From Syngnathus acus (lineage: Eukaryota; Chordata; Actinopteri; Syngnathiformes; Syngnathidae): a stretch of DNA of 64,000 bases. This document shows positions 11,636 through 21,813 of this stretch, piece after piece. The first letter of the stretch is position 1. Each line of letters begins with the position of its first letter. Location: contig NC_051095.1 in NCBI RefSeq assembly GCF_901709675.1, forward strand, positions 25,957,956 through 26,021,955, written 5' to 3'. Below the pieces are notes generated by a model, which saw nothing but the letters and a program-made list of their open reading frames with translations, did no database searches and was not told the DNA's origin. The translations under genes and the position numbers were made by a program.

Positions 11636-12138
11636 GCCCGGCCGAGCACAGCCCGAAACGGAAACGTGGGTCCCCCTTTCCATGGGCTCACCACCTGTGG
11701 GAGGGGCCAAAGGGGTCGGGTGCATTGTGAGCTGGGCGGGAGCCAAAGGCAGGGACCTTGGCGGTCCGATCCCCGGCTGCAGAAGCCGGCTCTTGGGACA
11801 TGGAGTGTCACCTCTCTGGCTGGAAAGGAGCTCGAGCTGGTGTGCGAGGCAGAAAAGTTTGGGTTCCGGTACAAGCCCTCTCGAGAGGGGCTGGACTCTC
11901 TTCCACTCTGGAGTTGCCCACGGTGAGAGGCGTCGAGCAGGTGTGGGTATACTTATTGCCCCCCAGCTGGGCGCCTGCACATTGGGGTTCACCCCGGCAA
12001 ACGAGAGGGTAGCCTCCCTCCGCCTTCGGGTGGGGGGACGGGTCCTGACTGTTGTTTGTGTCTATGCACCAAACAGCAGCTCAGAGTACCCACCCTTCTT
12101 GGAGTCCCTGGAAGAAGTGCTCGAGAGCGCTCCTTCTG
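11636..12138 (+). mobile_element. RTE-type LINE, part 1 (endonuclease, N-terminal part)
   Basis: First of four pieces of one RTE-like LINE. Coding similarity is visible around 11930-12138: a frame with GVGILI, LRVGGRVLTVVCVYAPN and FLESLEEVLESAPS, the pattern of an APE-type endonuclease near its N-terminus. Frameshifts are present upstream. The piece ends at the target duplication CTTCTG (12133-12138) of the L2-like insertion and resumes at 12996, where the next codons are those expected to follow. Confidence 0.7.
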
Positions 12139-12995
12139 ACACCCGGACCACCAATACTGGCGCCCCTCAGGCGTGCATCCTCTCCCGACTGCTCTTCTCT
12201 CTCTACACCAGGGGTCACCAACTCCGGTCCTCAAGGGCGCCAATCCAGCCTGTTTTAGGTGCAGCCCTACAACAACACACCTGATTCAAATAATCAGGAT
12301 CGCTATCAGCCTTAATAGAGCTTGCTGATGAGCTGATCATTTGAATCAGGTGTGTTGTTGTAGGGCTGCACCTAAAACAGGCTGAATTGGCGCCCTTGAG
12401 GACCGGAGTTGGTGACCCCTGCTCTACACAAACGATTTCTCCTCAGGTGACTCTTCTGTGAAGCTCCTGAAGTATGCAGACGACACCACTCTCATCGGAC
12501 TGATCCGGGACAGTGATGAGACTGCGTACAGACAGGAGGTGAAGCGGCTGGTCCTTTGGTGCAGCCAAAACCACCTGGAGCTGAACCCGCTCAAGACCGT
12601 GGAGATGACAGTGGACTTCAGGCGAGACCCTTCACCACTTTCACCCCTCACTATCCGCAGTAATACTATTCTCTCCACAGACACCTTCAAGTTCCTGGGA
12701 ACCACAATCTCTCGGAACCTGAAATGGACCGGCCACATAGACTCTGTCCGGAAGAAGGCCCAGCAGAGGCTGTACTTCCTGAGACAGCTCAAGAGGTTCA
12801 ACCTGCCGCGGGAGCTGCTGAAGACCTTCTACACTGCCATCATCCAGTCTATCCTCTGCACCTCCATCACTGTTTGGATCGGCCTCCAAACAAGACAAGC
12901 ACAGACTGCAACGGACAGAGGCTGTGATGTACCGAAGTCAAATTCCTTGTTTAGTACGCCCAAACATGGCGAATAAAAATTCTCGAATCTTGAAT
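12139..12995 (+). mobile_element. L2/CR1-group LINE, 5'-truncated insertion
   Basis: Flanked by CTTCTG on both sides (12133-12138, 12996-13001). It enters in the reverse transcriptase at GAPQACILSRLLFSLYT and continues after the hAT MITE with LKYADDTTLIGLI, the ADD catalytic box of palm motif C. The C-terminal part (KFLGTTISRNLKW, KKAQQRLYFLRQLKRF) runs to about 12905, and the tail ends near AATAAAAATTCTCGAATCTTG. Truncation at the 5' end is typical of target-primed insertion. It is non-functional: there is no endonuclease, and the domain is split by the MITE. Confidence 0.8.
12209..12421. mobile_element. palindromic hAT MITE
   Basis: Ends CAGGGGTCACCAACTCC and GGAGTTGGTGACCCCTG, with inverted repeats of roughly 80 bp that nearly meet. 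Flanked by identical 8-bp duplications CTCTACAC (12201-12208, 12422-12429). It interrupts the reverse transcriptase of the L2-like LINE between LFSLYT and NDFSS, and is the youngest element of this sub-stack. Confidence 0.95.
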
Positions 12996-13896
12996 CTTCT
13001 GGGGACTCCATTGTTCTACTGGGTGACTTCAATGCTCACGTGGGCAATGACAGTGAGACCTGGAAGGGCGTGATTGGGAGGAACGCCCCCCCCAATCTGA
13101 ACCCGAGCGGTGTTCTATTATTGGAATTCTGTGCTTGACACGGATTGTCAATAATGAACACCATGTTCAAGCATAAGGGTGTCCTTGTGTGCACTTGGCA
13201 CCAGGACACCCTAGGCCGCAGTTCGATGATCGACTTTGTAGTCGTGTCATCAGATTTGCGGCCTTATGTTTTGGACACTCGGGTGAAGAGAGGGGCGGAG
13301 ATGTCCACTGATCACCACCTGGTGGTGGGTTGGCTCCGATGGTGGGGGAAGATGCCAGTCCGACCTGGCAGGCCCAAACGCTCTGTGAGGGTCTGCTGGG
13401 AACGTCTGGCAGAATCCCGTCAGGAAGAGCTTCAACTCCCACCTCCAGCAGAGCTTTTCCAACGTCCCTGGAGAGGGGGGGGACATTGATTCCGAGTGGA
13501 CCATGTTCGGCGCCTCCATTGTTGAGGCAGCCGACCGGAGCTGTAGCCGTAAGGTTGTTGGTGCCTGTCGTGGCGGCAATCCCCGAACCCGGTGGTGGAC
13601 ACCGGCGGTAAGGGATGCCGTCAAGCTGAAAAAGGAGTCCTATCGGGCCGTTTTGGCCTGCGGGACTCCGGAGGCAGCTGACAGGTACCGGATGGCCAAA
13701 CGGAACGCGGCTTCGGCGGTTACTGAGGCAAAAATATTGGCGAAGCCATGGAGAATGACTTCCGGACGGCTTCGAGGAAATTCTGGTCCACTATCTGGCG
13801 TCTCAGGAGGGGGAAGCAGTGCACCACTGCTTCAACACTGTTTACAGTGGAGATGGCATGCTGCTGACCTCGACTCGGGACGTCGTGAGTCGGTGG
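12996..13896 (+). mobile_element. RTE-type LINE, part 2 (endonuclease C-terminal part and linker)
   Basis: Resumes the endonuclease with [12 protein letters not shown], then a frame with TWHQDTLGRSSMIDFVVV and STDHHLVV, the D-H catalytic end of an APE-type endonuclease. A linker frame at 13503-13896 follows (RTRWWTPAVRDAVKLKKESY). Stops and frameshifts separate these, so the LINE was already dead or decayed after insertion. The piece ends exactly at the GGTGG duplication of the ERV. Confidence 0.8.
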
Positions 13897-14469
13897 TGTT
13901 GGGTCCACAACATTTATCTGAACAGAATCTCACAGAGGCGGGATATGTCTTCGATGGCCAGCGACTTCTGCAGAAGGGCGACCCAGACACACAGCGAGTG
14001 TGGCTGAGATCCGCGCCTTCCCTCAGTTTGGTCGTGCCTTTTATTGAGGAACAAACAATGGGGCAAGTGTACATAAATGCATAGCTTCTTTAGACAGGAA
14101 GGACATTCCACAATTACATCTCATGACGACAGCGATACTATTACGGACAGAAGCAGATGGTCGTCTCATGACTTTAGCTTAACAAAAACGTAGTCTTAGT
14201 GGTCATGGGATGGATACTTCTGTGGCGTTCTCATGACTTCTACTTAAATAAGACGTTTGTCTGCTTCAGCCATCCCATGACAACCTCATGATCTGTTCAC
14301 TATGGGGCTTATTGTATAGTGCGACTCATGACTCCAGACATGAGTTCCTTAGCCAGCCAGATGCTCCCAAGTCATTATCACGAGGTCAAAATGTCACATC
14401 CTGTAGAAAATCTTGCACACATAAGTAGATACATAGAATCCAATGATAAAAAGTATATTTTTCCCAACA
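13897..14469 (-). repeat. ERV 3' LTR
   Basis: 573 bp, identical by eye to the copy at 20546-21118. On the minus strand an AATAAA lies at 14040-14045. The motif CTCATGAC recurs about six times in this LTR, an internal repeat perhaps within U3. Confidence 0.92.
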
Positions 14470-14483
14470 TTCCCCCCTGTTTA
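14470..14483 (-). other. ERV polypurine tract
   Basis: On the minus strand TAAACAGGGGGGAA lies directly against the 3' LTR start (TGTTGGG), the position and composition expected of the plus-strand primer. Confidence 0.8.
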
Positions 14484-14706
14484 ACATTGGAATTCATAGG
14501 AAACCAAAACATCAGCTAATAACTACATATGTGTATAAATGAGTATATGCCTACACAATTTAGTATGGCAACAACAAAAAGTATGAACGTTTACATTCCA
14601 GAGTTCATCAGAACTACAGCTCTCCATTCGGCTTTGGCCATGTTCGTCATAATGGAATGTATTTTGTTTTGGATCATCAAAAAGAAAAAACAAACAGGCA
14701 GGCGAT

Positions 14707-16147
14707 TTACGCAAGGTGGTCCCACTCATCTTGTTCACGATGGACCAACATGATATTCTGGACAGCAAATGCTGATGTCAACATTTTAGTCATCATGTGA
14801 CGAATACAAGGTATGATGCATGATGTAAAAATACAGAGAAATAACAGTATGGCAACTAAAAGAACTGCGACTTTCAAGAGAAGTTGCCTCCAATTGCCGT
14901 AAAACAGCCACCAAAAGGGATGGACATCCTTGGCCGGAGTTTCATCCTGGGACATAGCCCTACGGAGGTTCCGAAGTCCTTGTAGAGCATACTCGATGTG
15001 GGTGTCATTTTCTCCTGGGATGTAGGTACAACAGGAGGTACCAACTATTTCACACACACCTCCTTTTTCGGCAGTCAGGAGGTCCAAAACCATTCGGGAC
15101 TGTAGTGCCATTAGTCTCAGAGCTTGCAGTTCCGTCTGGTAACCTGTAAGGGCCTCTAGAGTAAAATTGGCAAAGGTCTTCAACCTGTAGTCCATAGTTT
15201 CTATTCGGAGAATAGTCTTAGCCACACCCGCCTGTGGGAAGAGTGTGAGTGCCACCTTTTTGTCCTGTGCTCCAAAGCTTGTATTCATCTGGTACGTCTG
15301 AGCCCCAGACACTGTCGTAGGGACGGAAGGTGGGGGCAACAGCTGCACGTCTCTTTCGCTGATGATGTTCCTGAAAATGTGTCAGACTGAGGAACACAGT
15401 GTGATCTGACACATATACGGGGGCACATGTGCCATCCCATTGTCCTGGAAGGACTGCGTAGCCTCGGCGACCACAAAGCCACCATCCCCCTTCGATGATA
15501 GAGTGGGGATTTTCGCCTCCTGCTAGGATTTGTCGGATTGCTACTGTGGTATTCATCAAGGTCTCGCTGGAAGGTTCTAGAAGTGCGGTGGTGATGCAGC
15601 GTTTTGTATCTCCCACCTTTATTCCATCAACACGTCTTCGTCGGAAGCACAGGGGATGTGAGATGGTTTCACTCACTTCGAGAGTCACTGGTGCGGGTGT
15701 GACGACAGAACTTCTTGACACTATTGTGAATGGCCTTGAGATGTTGTAACAGGGATGGGCGGCTAGTTGTGCCTCATTACTTTCCGACCGTCTGAGTCCT
15801 TTGAGGGGATTAAACCCAAAAGCCCTTAGTATTGCGAAACACCATCCATTTTACTCTGGCATGGGTCGGGCATGTAGGACGGGCTGTTGACTTGATCGTG
15901 GCATTATGGAACATACATAACATTCAGTTTGATTGTATGTTTTGGCCAACATTGACACATACTGGTACCACATGTTGTCTGCATGTGGTATATCTGGGTT
16001 TATCTTTATATACTTTGTCAACAGTTCGGTCGTCATTCTCTTGATTCGAGCGGAAGTTCCACTTTCCCCTTGGGGACCCTGGACACTCCATGTCATTGGC
16101 AAGCATGCTACAGCCACAGCACAGACAAGCACTCCTCTGAGTGCCAT
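14707..16147 (-). pseudogene. env: retroviral env, broken (surface and transmembrane subunits)
   Basis: Three overlapping or adjacent minus-strand frames cover an envelope gene. The first (15851-16147) begins with a signal-peptide-like hydrophobic stretch. The second (15218-15721) carries a basic cleavage-type site, RKRR, near 15350. The third (14707-15348) is the transmembrane subunit, with a CX6CC motif (CEIVGTSCC) near 15030-15060 and a hydrophobic span near 14815-14880. The frame changes between the surface and transmembrane parts, and there are further breaks between 15721 and 15851, so no single protein is encoded. CX6CC fits gamma-type class I envelopes. It is described only as a decayed retroviral gene. 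Whether the transmembrane frame is expressed is unknown. Confidence 0.85.
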
Positions 16148-16238
16148 TTTCCGTTCAGTTCCACAGAGCCACCTGAACCCCTAGGGAGCTAAATGGTCAG
16201 GGTTCTTAGTTCTTCACCGGTTTGAGACTGATGCCAAA

Positions 16239-18600
16239 CTATAATTGGCACCCCCTTTGCAGCCGGATACTTCGCCCTGACCGGGGCCTAGGAGCCAAGC
16301 ACTCTCTGCAGCTTACAGTGGCTGAGATGTATCCAGCTGGGTCTTTCTGCACAGCTGTGGGTGTGGCGAGTAGGACTTGGAATGGTCCCTCCCATCGGGG
16401 TGAAGACCACGTCTTTCGTTTGATTACTTTGATGAAGACCCAGTCACCTGGTTTTGCTGAGCCATCCTGTGGAGATAAAGGAGTGGAGGGCAGTAAACTT
16501 GCATTTGACACATTTTTCGTTTGCATGGTTTTGATCATGTAGTCAGCTAGAGTTAGCTCTTCTGTGTCTTTGTCTTGATCATGTGAGATCAGAGGGAGCC
16601 TGTATGCTCTGCCATGAATGATCTCATAAGGGGTTAAACCCTTGCCACAGGGCATAATCCTCATATAGAGTTTTACAAAATCTAGACATTCGGGCCATGG
16701 TCTTCCTGTTTCTGCCATGCATTTGGTTAATGACCGAATTGACAAAATGTGGTCCGTTGTCACTGTAAATGGTCTCTGGGATGCCATAACTGGGAATGAT
16801 GGTCTTGCAGATAGCCTTTGCTATTCATAGCATCTGCATTCTTTGCTGGGATTATTTCTGTCCACCTTGAAAAGGCATCAATTAGGACTAATCAGTATTT
16901 GTACAGTCCACACCTGTTTAGTTCTATGAAGTCCATATGCGACATTTGGAACGGATATGTTGGTTCTGGGGATTTTCCTCTTTTTGGTCTTACATTCCCT
17001 TGTGGATTATTTTTTTATACAGACTTCACACGCTCTACAAAAAAGTTTTGAGTACAAATTGAAACCATACGTTGTAAAGTGTTGTGATATTAGCTCCTGC
17101 ATCCCCCCTGTCGACACATGAGTACTCCCTTGTGTCGAAATTGCAGCTGCTCTAAAAAGGGATTTAGGGAGAACAAGCTTATTATTTACAACGTATATGT
17201 CTTTGTCTGTCAGATGTGCACCTTTAGCAATCCACATTTTCTGTTCTTGTTTAGGGGCTAAATGTTGCATATCATGCAAGATCTGTATATTTATTAGTTC
17301 TTCCTTTTCTGACGGCAATCTCAGAAATAGGTCTGAGGTTCTGTATTTGCCTATAGCAGCTTCCTTTGCTGTTTTATCTGCTAAGGCATTGCCTATTGAT
17401 ACAAAATCTTTCCTCCGTGTGTGTGCCTCACATTTGCAAATTGCAAGCTTTGTGGGCAACATTACTGCCTGGAGGAGCTGGATTAGAAGTTGTGCATGTG
17501 TTATTTGCTTTCCTGTCGAAGTTATCATTCCACGCCTTTCCCATTGTTTTGCAAAGTAAAAAACTGTTGAAAATGCATACTGGCTGTCTGTGTATACAAT
17601 TAGGTCTTGTCCATCTGCTAGAGTACACGCTCTGGTCAGTGCAATGATTTGTGACAATAACAGAGCTGTATAAGACAAATGTCTGGCTGGAGACAGCATG
17701 TTCATTTTACTTTGAAGTAACAACACATCAACAGCATGTGGTACCAACAGGTCTGTGGGATGGAACAAGTTAACCTCTGCTGACGATTCTACTGCCATTG
17801 CAGCAGCACATATAACGAACACATTTTCCACTTTGTTCTCAACAGGTGTTAACCCTTCTGAAGTGGGGGTGAGTTTCATATAGAGGTTCTTTTAGGTTCC
17901 CGTGTGGATCATGTTTCACACAAACAGGACATGCTTTTTTTTTAAAAAAAAAAAATTTCACTAAAGAATCTAAACCGAAGGTAACTAATAACTCATCCCC
18001 CCCTGTTGTCACATAAGTGACACAATTGGGGTTGCCTTAAGAAGTCATTTTGGCAAAACAGTTTTGTTACTGACGTGGTCAATAACACCTTATCCATTAT
18101 CGCACCCTTTGTTGTTTGAACTAATGCCACTCTCAATTTTGTCAATGCTTCTACTTTTGGTGTCCACGCGAATGTATCTTCGACTGCTAACGGCTGTCCA
18201 TGAGCCACTCCTGTCAGTGGCTTAGCAATGTCAGCATAACGTGGAGCCCAAGCTCTGCAGCAATCACAGAAAAAAAAACACAAGTTGTTCTTTGTGACAG
18301 GTCGTGGTGTGTCTAATATAGCCTGTTTCCTGCCTCATTGCACTGCTCTCCCTTTCGCTGAGAGTAAACTAAGATAGTTTACTTCTGGTTTTACCCATCG
18401 TAACTTCTGTTACTTGACTTAATTTCCTCTCTGGCCTAAATGCTGCATGAGGAGAAAGGAATCTCATCCCCACGCTTCCTTTGTTTCAAAAGCAATTATC
18501 ATCAATGTAGACCAAAACTTGACTTTTAGATGAAAGCGTAAAACCAGCCATTCAATTCATGATAATCAGTGAAATAAGCCCTATTTTCTTTTCTTAGCAT
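16239..18600 (-). pseudogene. pol: retroviral pol remnant (RT end, RNase H, integrase)
   Basis: In minus-strand order: a decayed reverse transcriptase with a YIDD box at 18498-18509; a thumb/connection fragment at 17993-18283 (YADIAKPLTG); an RNase H in the open stretch 17007-17879 (YTDSQYAF, GNALADKTAK); the integrase zinc-binding region at the end of that stretch (CRACEVC); a damaged integrase core near 16820-17000 containing at least one stop; and the integrase C-terminal region at 16239-16787 (KPGDWVFIKV, WEGPFQVLL). Multiple frameshifts and stops separate the pieces. RNase H placed next to RT without a tether domain and the GPF-type integrase end are retroviral. It is not functional. Confidence 0.85.
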
Positions 18601-18742
18601 TAGATTTGCTCAAGATCACTCTTTCTTCAAAGTTGCTCTGCTAATTTTCCCATAGCATTCTCCAACAACGTCAACCATTCAACCTGTATCTTGTCAGTTA
18701 TTCATTCCTGCTCATTTGCATCTCTTTCTCTTTCACACACAC

Positions 18743-18826
<84 letters not shown>

Positions 18827-20523
18827 CCTCCATTATACACTGGTCTCACTCTCCTCAAGCTCTCTTCAAGCTGTTCACACAGTCATACATTATTTTCAAT
18901 TCACATTCCTCGTTTGAATTTGCCCCATCTCAAGGTTCTTGATAAAACAACCCACTCATTCCAATTTTGACATATTCCAAAAATTCACATTTACATTGTC
19001 CCAGTTTGAAATTCACATCATTCAGCCCATTCAAATCACACCGGGGAAAGTTTTCAACATTCCCGAAATCGCTAAATTAAAAAATTATGTTTTCACGTTA
19101 ACTTATTAATCCTTTGTATGGCATGCTCAAACTTGGCCAATAAAAGATTGATTAAATTTTCTGCAAAATTTCACAAAATTCATTTTTTCACCTCTAATTT
19201 CTACATTTTTCCAACTGATTCAATTCTGCTCCAACATCATTCTGTTGCATCCTCTAAGTATTTATTAATCTTTTACGCCTTCACAGCAGTTTCTCCAGAA
19301 ATTGCATTTTCTTGTTTCAAAATAATTTTGCCTTTTTGTGTCGTGGTGCAAATCGAATAGACCGCAGTCTAGTAAATTTCCTTGCACACTATTTTAGCCA
19401 ATTTCATAATTTTAACACATAGACACACATAAACACACAGAAAACACAAGGACAAGACAAGGGCCCACAATAAAGACACAATAGACAAACAACATCAACA
19501 AACAGCGCTGCGCAAACATCTTCATCTATTTGATGTTTTGGTTTTACTATTTTTATTTATTTTTTCATATTAGTGGCCTTATCTTTCAATAAGGTTGACA
19601 CCTGTATCATTCGCATACATCAGCATCGTTTATACTTTGGGGAAACTTAACAGCCTTCGTCATGCTTCTTGTTTGTACAGGAGTTCTAATTGACTGACCG
19701 TGACATATTTTGCTATTATATGGGGGAGTTTACAGATCTTTTAAATTTAGATGCATGTTTTGCATAGGAGCAGAAAGAGCTTTTTGCCTCAGGCTCCTCT
19801 GCTTAACAGTGCGCCCGCGCACTGTGGCTTCATTGTCTGACAAACATACTTGCGGCCTCATCGCTCTTAATGACACTTGCCTCAAGTTTGGTAACTTATT
19901 TAACATATATACTTCTCATCTCCTTATATATTGTCAGTAACATTTTGACGGCCCCCCATTTTAATGAATTTAGTCCAACTGTCAAATCCTAGGGATTTCT
20001 AAAGCTGGAATGTTTCTTTAGTGGGATAACAACTTTCTGTGGTAATTCCTGCTTCGACCAGTTTCCTGGTGAGGAATTCTTGCCTGTGCTTCCACAGAAA
20101 TTCGTTATTTCTTCCCACTATATTACATGCAGCACATACGTGCTACCATTCACACACACATTCACACCGCGGAATTTTCTTAACACAACGAGGTGTATTT
20201 ACGTCTACAAGTTCCATCTGTAGACCGAATTCCTATCACTTGGAATTCACAACAAGGACTCCGCCGCCCTTACCCGGGTACCCTTTTTTCCGGGGACTAA
20301 AATACCCCAACCACGCAGCCAACGAAGAGGTCTCACCGAATCTCTGAAAGATTTCTCTTGAAGATTCCGTCAATCGTCGCCGCCGAGAGGTGCTGAACTG
20401 GACTTCGCCGGCCTGGTGGATGAACATCGCTCCCCAGGGCTTTCCTTCAGGGTCCTGGGACCTCTGCCGTGCACGGATTCGGCGTCCTCAACACTCCTCG
20501 GATCAGCGAGCAGATTTTCAGGA
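18601..20523 (-). other. ERV leader/gag interval without recognisable gag
   Basis: Between the primer site and the first RT trace there is about 1.9 kb of AT-rich sequence with a (CA)n array and no nucleocapsid zinc knuckle or other Gag hallmark on either strand. Gag was probably lost or replaced, leaving leader-like or foreign sequence. This is inference from absence. Confidence 0.5.
18734..18825. repeat. (CA)n microsatellite inside the ERV
   Basis: About 90 bases of CA repeats with one CG interruption. Confidence 0.97.
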
Positions 20524-20541
20524 ATCCCGGACGAGCCCCCA
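20524..20541 (-). other. ERV primer-binding site, tRNA-Pro type
   Basis: The + strand reads ATCCCGGACGAGCCCCCA four bases from the 5' LTR edge. Its complement, TGGGGGCTCGTCCGGGAT, is the 18-base sequence complementary to the 3' end of tRNA-Pro that is used by many gamma-type retroviruses. Spacing and orientation agree with a minus-strand provirus. Confidence 0.9.
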
Positions 20542-20545
20542 AAAA

Positions 20546-21118
20546 TGTTGGGTCCACAACATTTATCTGAACAGAATCTCACAGAGGCGGGATATGTCTT
20601 CGATGGCCAGCGACTTCTGCAGAAGGGCGACCCAGACACACAGCGAGTGTGGCTGAGATCCGCGCCTTCCCTCAGTTTGGTCGTGCCTTTTATTGAGGAA
20701 CAAACAATGGGGCAAGTGTACATAAATGCATAGCTTCTTTAGACAGGAAGGACATTCCACAATTACATCTCATGACGACAGCGATACTATTACGGACAGA
20801 AGCAGATGGTCGTCTCATGACTTTAGCTTAACAAAAACGTAGTCTTAGTGGTCATGGGATGGATACTTCTGTGGCGTTCTCATGACTTCTACTTAAATAA
20901 GACGTTTGTCTGCTTCAGCCATCCCATGACAACCTCATGATCTGTTCACTATGGGGCTTATTGTATAGTGCGACTCATGACTCCAGACATGAGTTCCTTA
21001 GCCAGCCAGATGCTCCCAAGTCATTATCACGAGGTCAAAATGTCACATCCTGTAGAAAATCTTGCACACATAAGTAGATACATAGAATCCAATGATAAAA
21101 AGTATATTTTTCCCAACA
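20546..21118 (-). repeat. ERV 5' LTR
   Basis: 573 bp, TG...CA, identical by eye to 13897-14469. It is followed by the GGTGG duplication (21119-21123) and then by the RTE LINE. Confidence 0.92.
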
Positions 21119-21217
21119 GGTGGGGAGAATACTTCGAAGACCTCCTCAATTCCACCTACACGTCTTTCATTGTGGAAGCAGGGCCTGGAGACTCTGAGGC
21201 AGACTTTCCAATCTCTG
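21119..21217 (+). mobile_element. RTE-type LINE, part 3
   Basis: A 99-bp fragment between the ERV and the Gypsy element. With the GGTGG duplication counted once, it continues the LINE frame of part 2 as SRWGEYFEDLLNS. It ends at the CTCTG duplication of the Gypsy insertion. Confidence 0.85.
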
Positions 21218-21608
21218 TGTCACGTTCCCACGTCACCTGACTTCCAGCCGAGCCCGACTCATGTAATTGCCAGCACCTGCTACAGCTCGTTAGGCTCCCC
21301 ATTTAACCTCTCTGTGTTCTGCCAGTAGTTGTCAGTTCGTCTGATTACCCTGCCCGTGATACTGCTGTCCTTTTTGTCCCCGGACCAAACTTATAGCCAA
21401 CTACTTGCTCGTTCTTCGACCACGCTCCAGATCGCCGCCTGCCCTGACTACTTGCTCGTTCTTCAACCACGCTCCAGATCGCCGCCTGTTCGGACTACTT
21501 GCTTAGCCACGCCAGCCAGACCGCAGGTCCAGCGTTCTACGTCCCCGTTTTCCCTCTCACCAATAAAGGATCGTGCTCCACTTGGTTCCCTGTCTTTGTT
21601 ACCTGACA
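21218..21608 (+). repeat. Gypsy left LTR
   Basis: TGTCACGTTCC...TTACCTGACA, with AATAAA at 21562-21567. Contains two consecutive copies of a unit of about 44 bp around TACTTGCTCGTTCTTC and CTCCAGATCGCCGCCTG. Confidence 0.93.
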
Positions 21609-21625
21609 GAACGAACTGACCAGAA

Positions 21626-21775
21626 ATGCAACCAGCGCACGATTCCCTAGACATGGACCGCTTGACCCACACGGAGTGGAAGCTCGGCAAGACCACAGAG
21701 GAGATGGCGGCATTAACTAGGGTCGTCCAGCAGCAGCAACAGCAGCTCCAGCTGCAGCAACAGCAACTGCAGCAG

Positions 21776-21813
<38 letters not shown>

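Larger units (their letters stand above)
13897..21118 (-). mobile_element. endogenous retrovirus (class I / gamma-epsilon-like), complete LTR to LTR, defective
   Basis: Two 573-bp LTRs (13897-14469, 20546-21118) with TG...CA ends and a 5-bp duplication GGTGG (13892-13896, 21119-21123) bound the provirus. Reading on the minus strand the order is 5' LTR, tRNA-Pro-type primer site, a long stretch without recognisable gag, decayed reverse transcriptase, RNase H and integrase, env in broken frames, polypurine tract, 3' LTR. Removing it restores the reading frame of the RTE LINE. The LTRs look identical by eye, which implies recent insertion or gene conversion. The coding region is nonetheless damaged throughout, so the copy cannot replicate on its own. 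Confidence 0.9.

Noticed and set aside
14319-14519. Small open frames inside the ERV LTRs (also at 20968)
   Set aside because: Short, with no domain, and lying in the opposite sense to the provirus.
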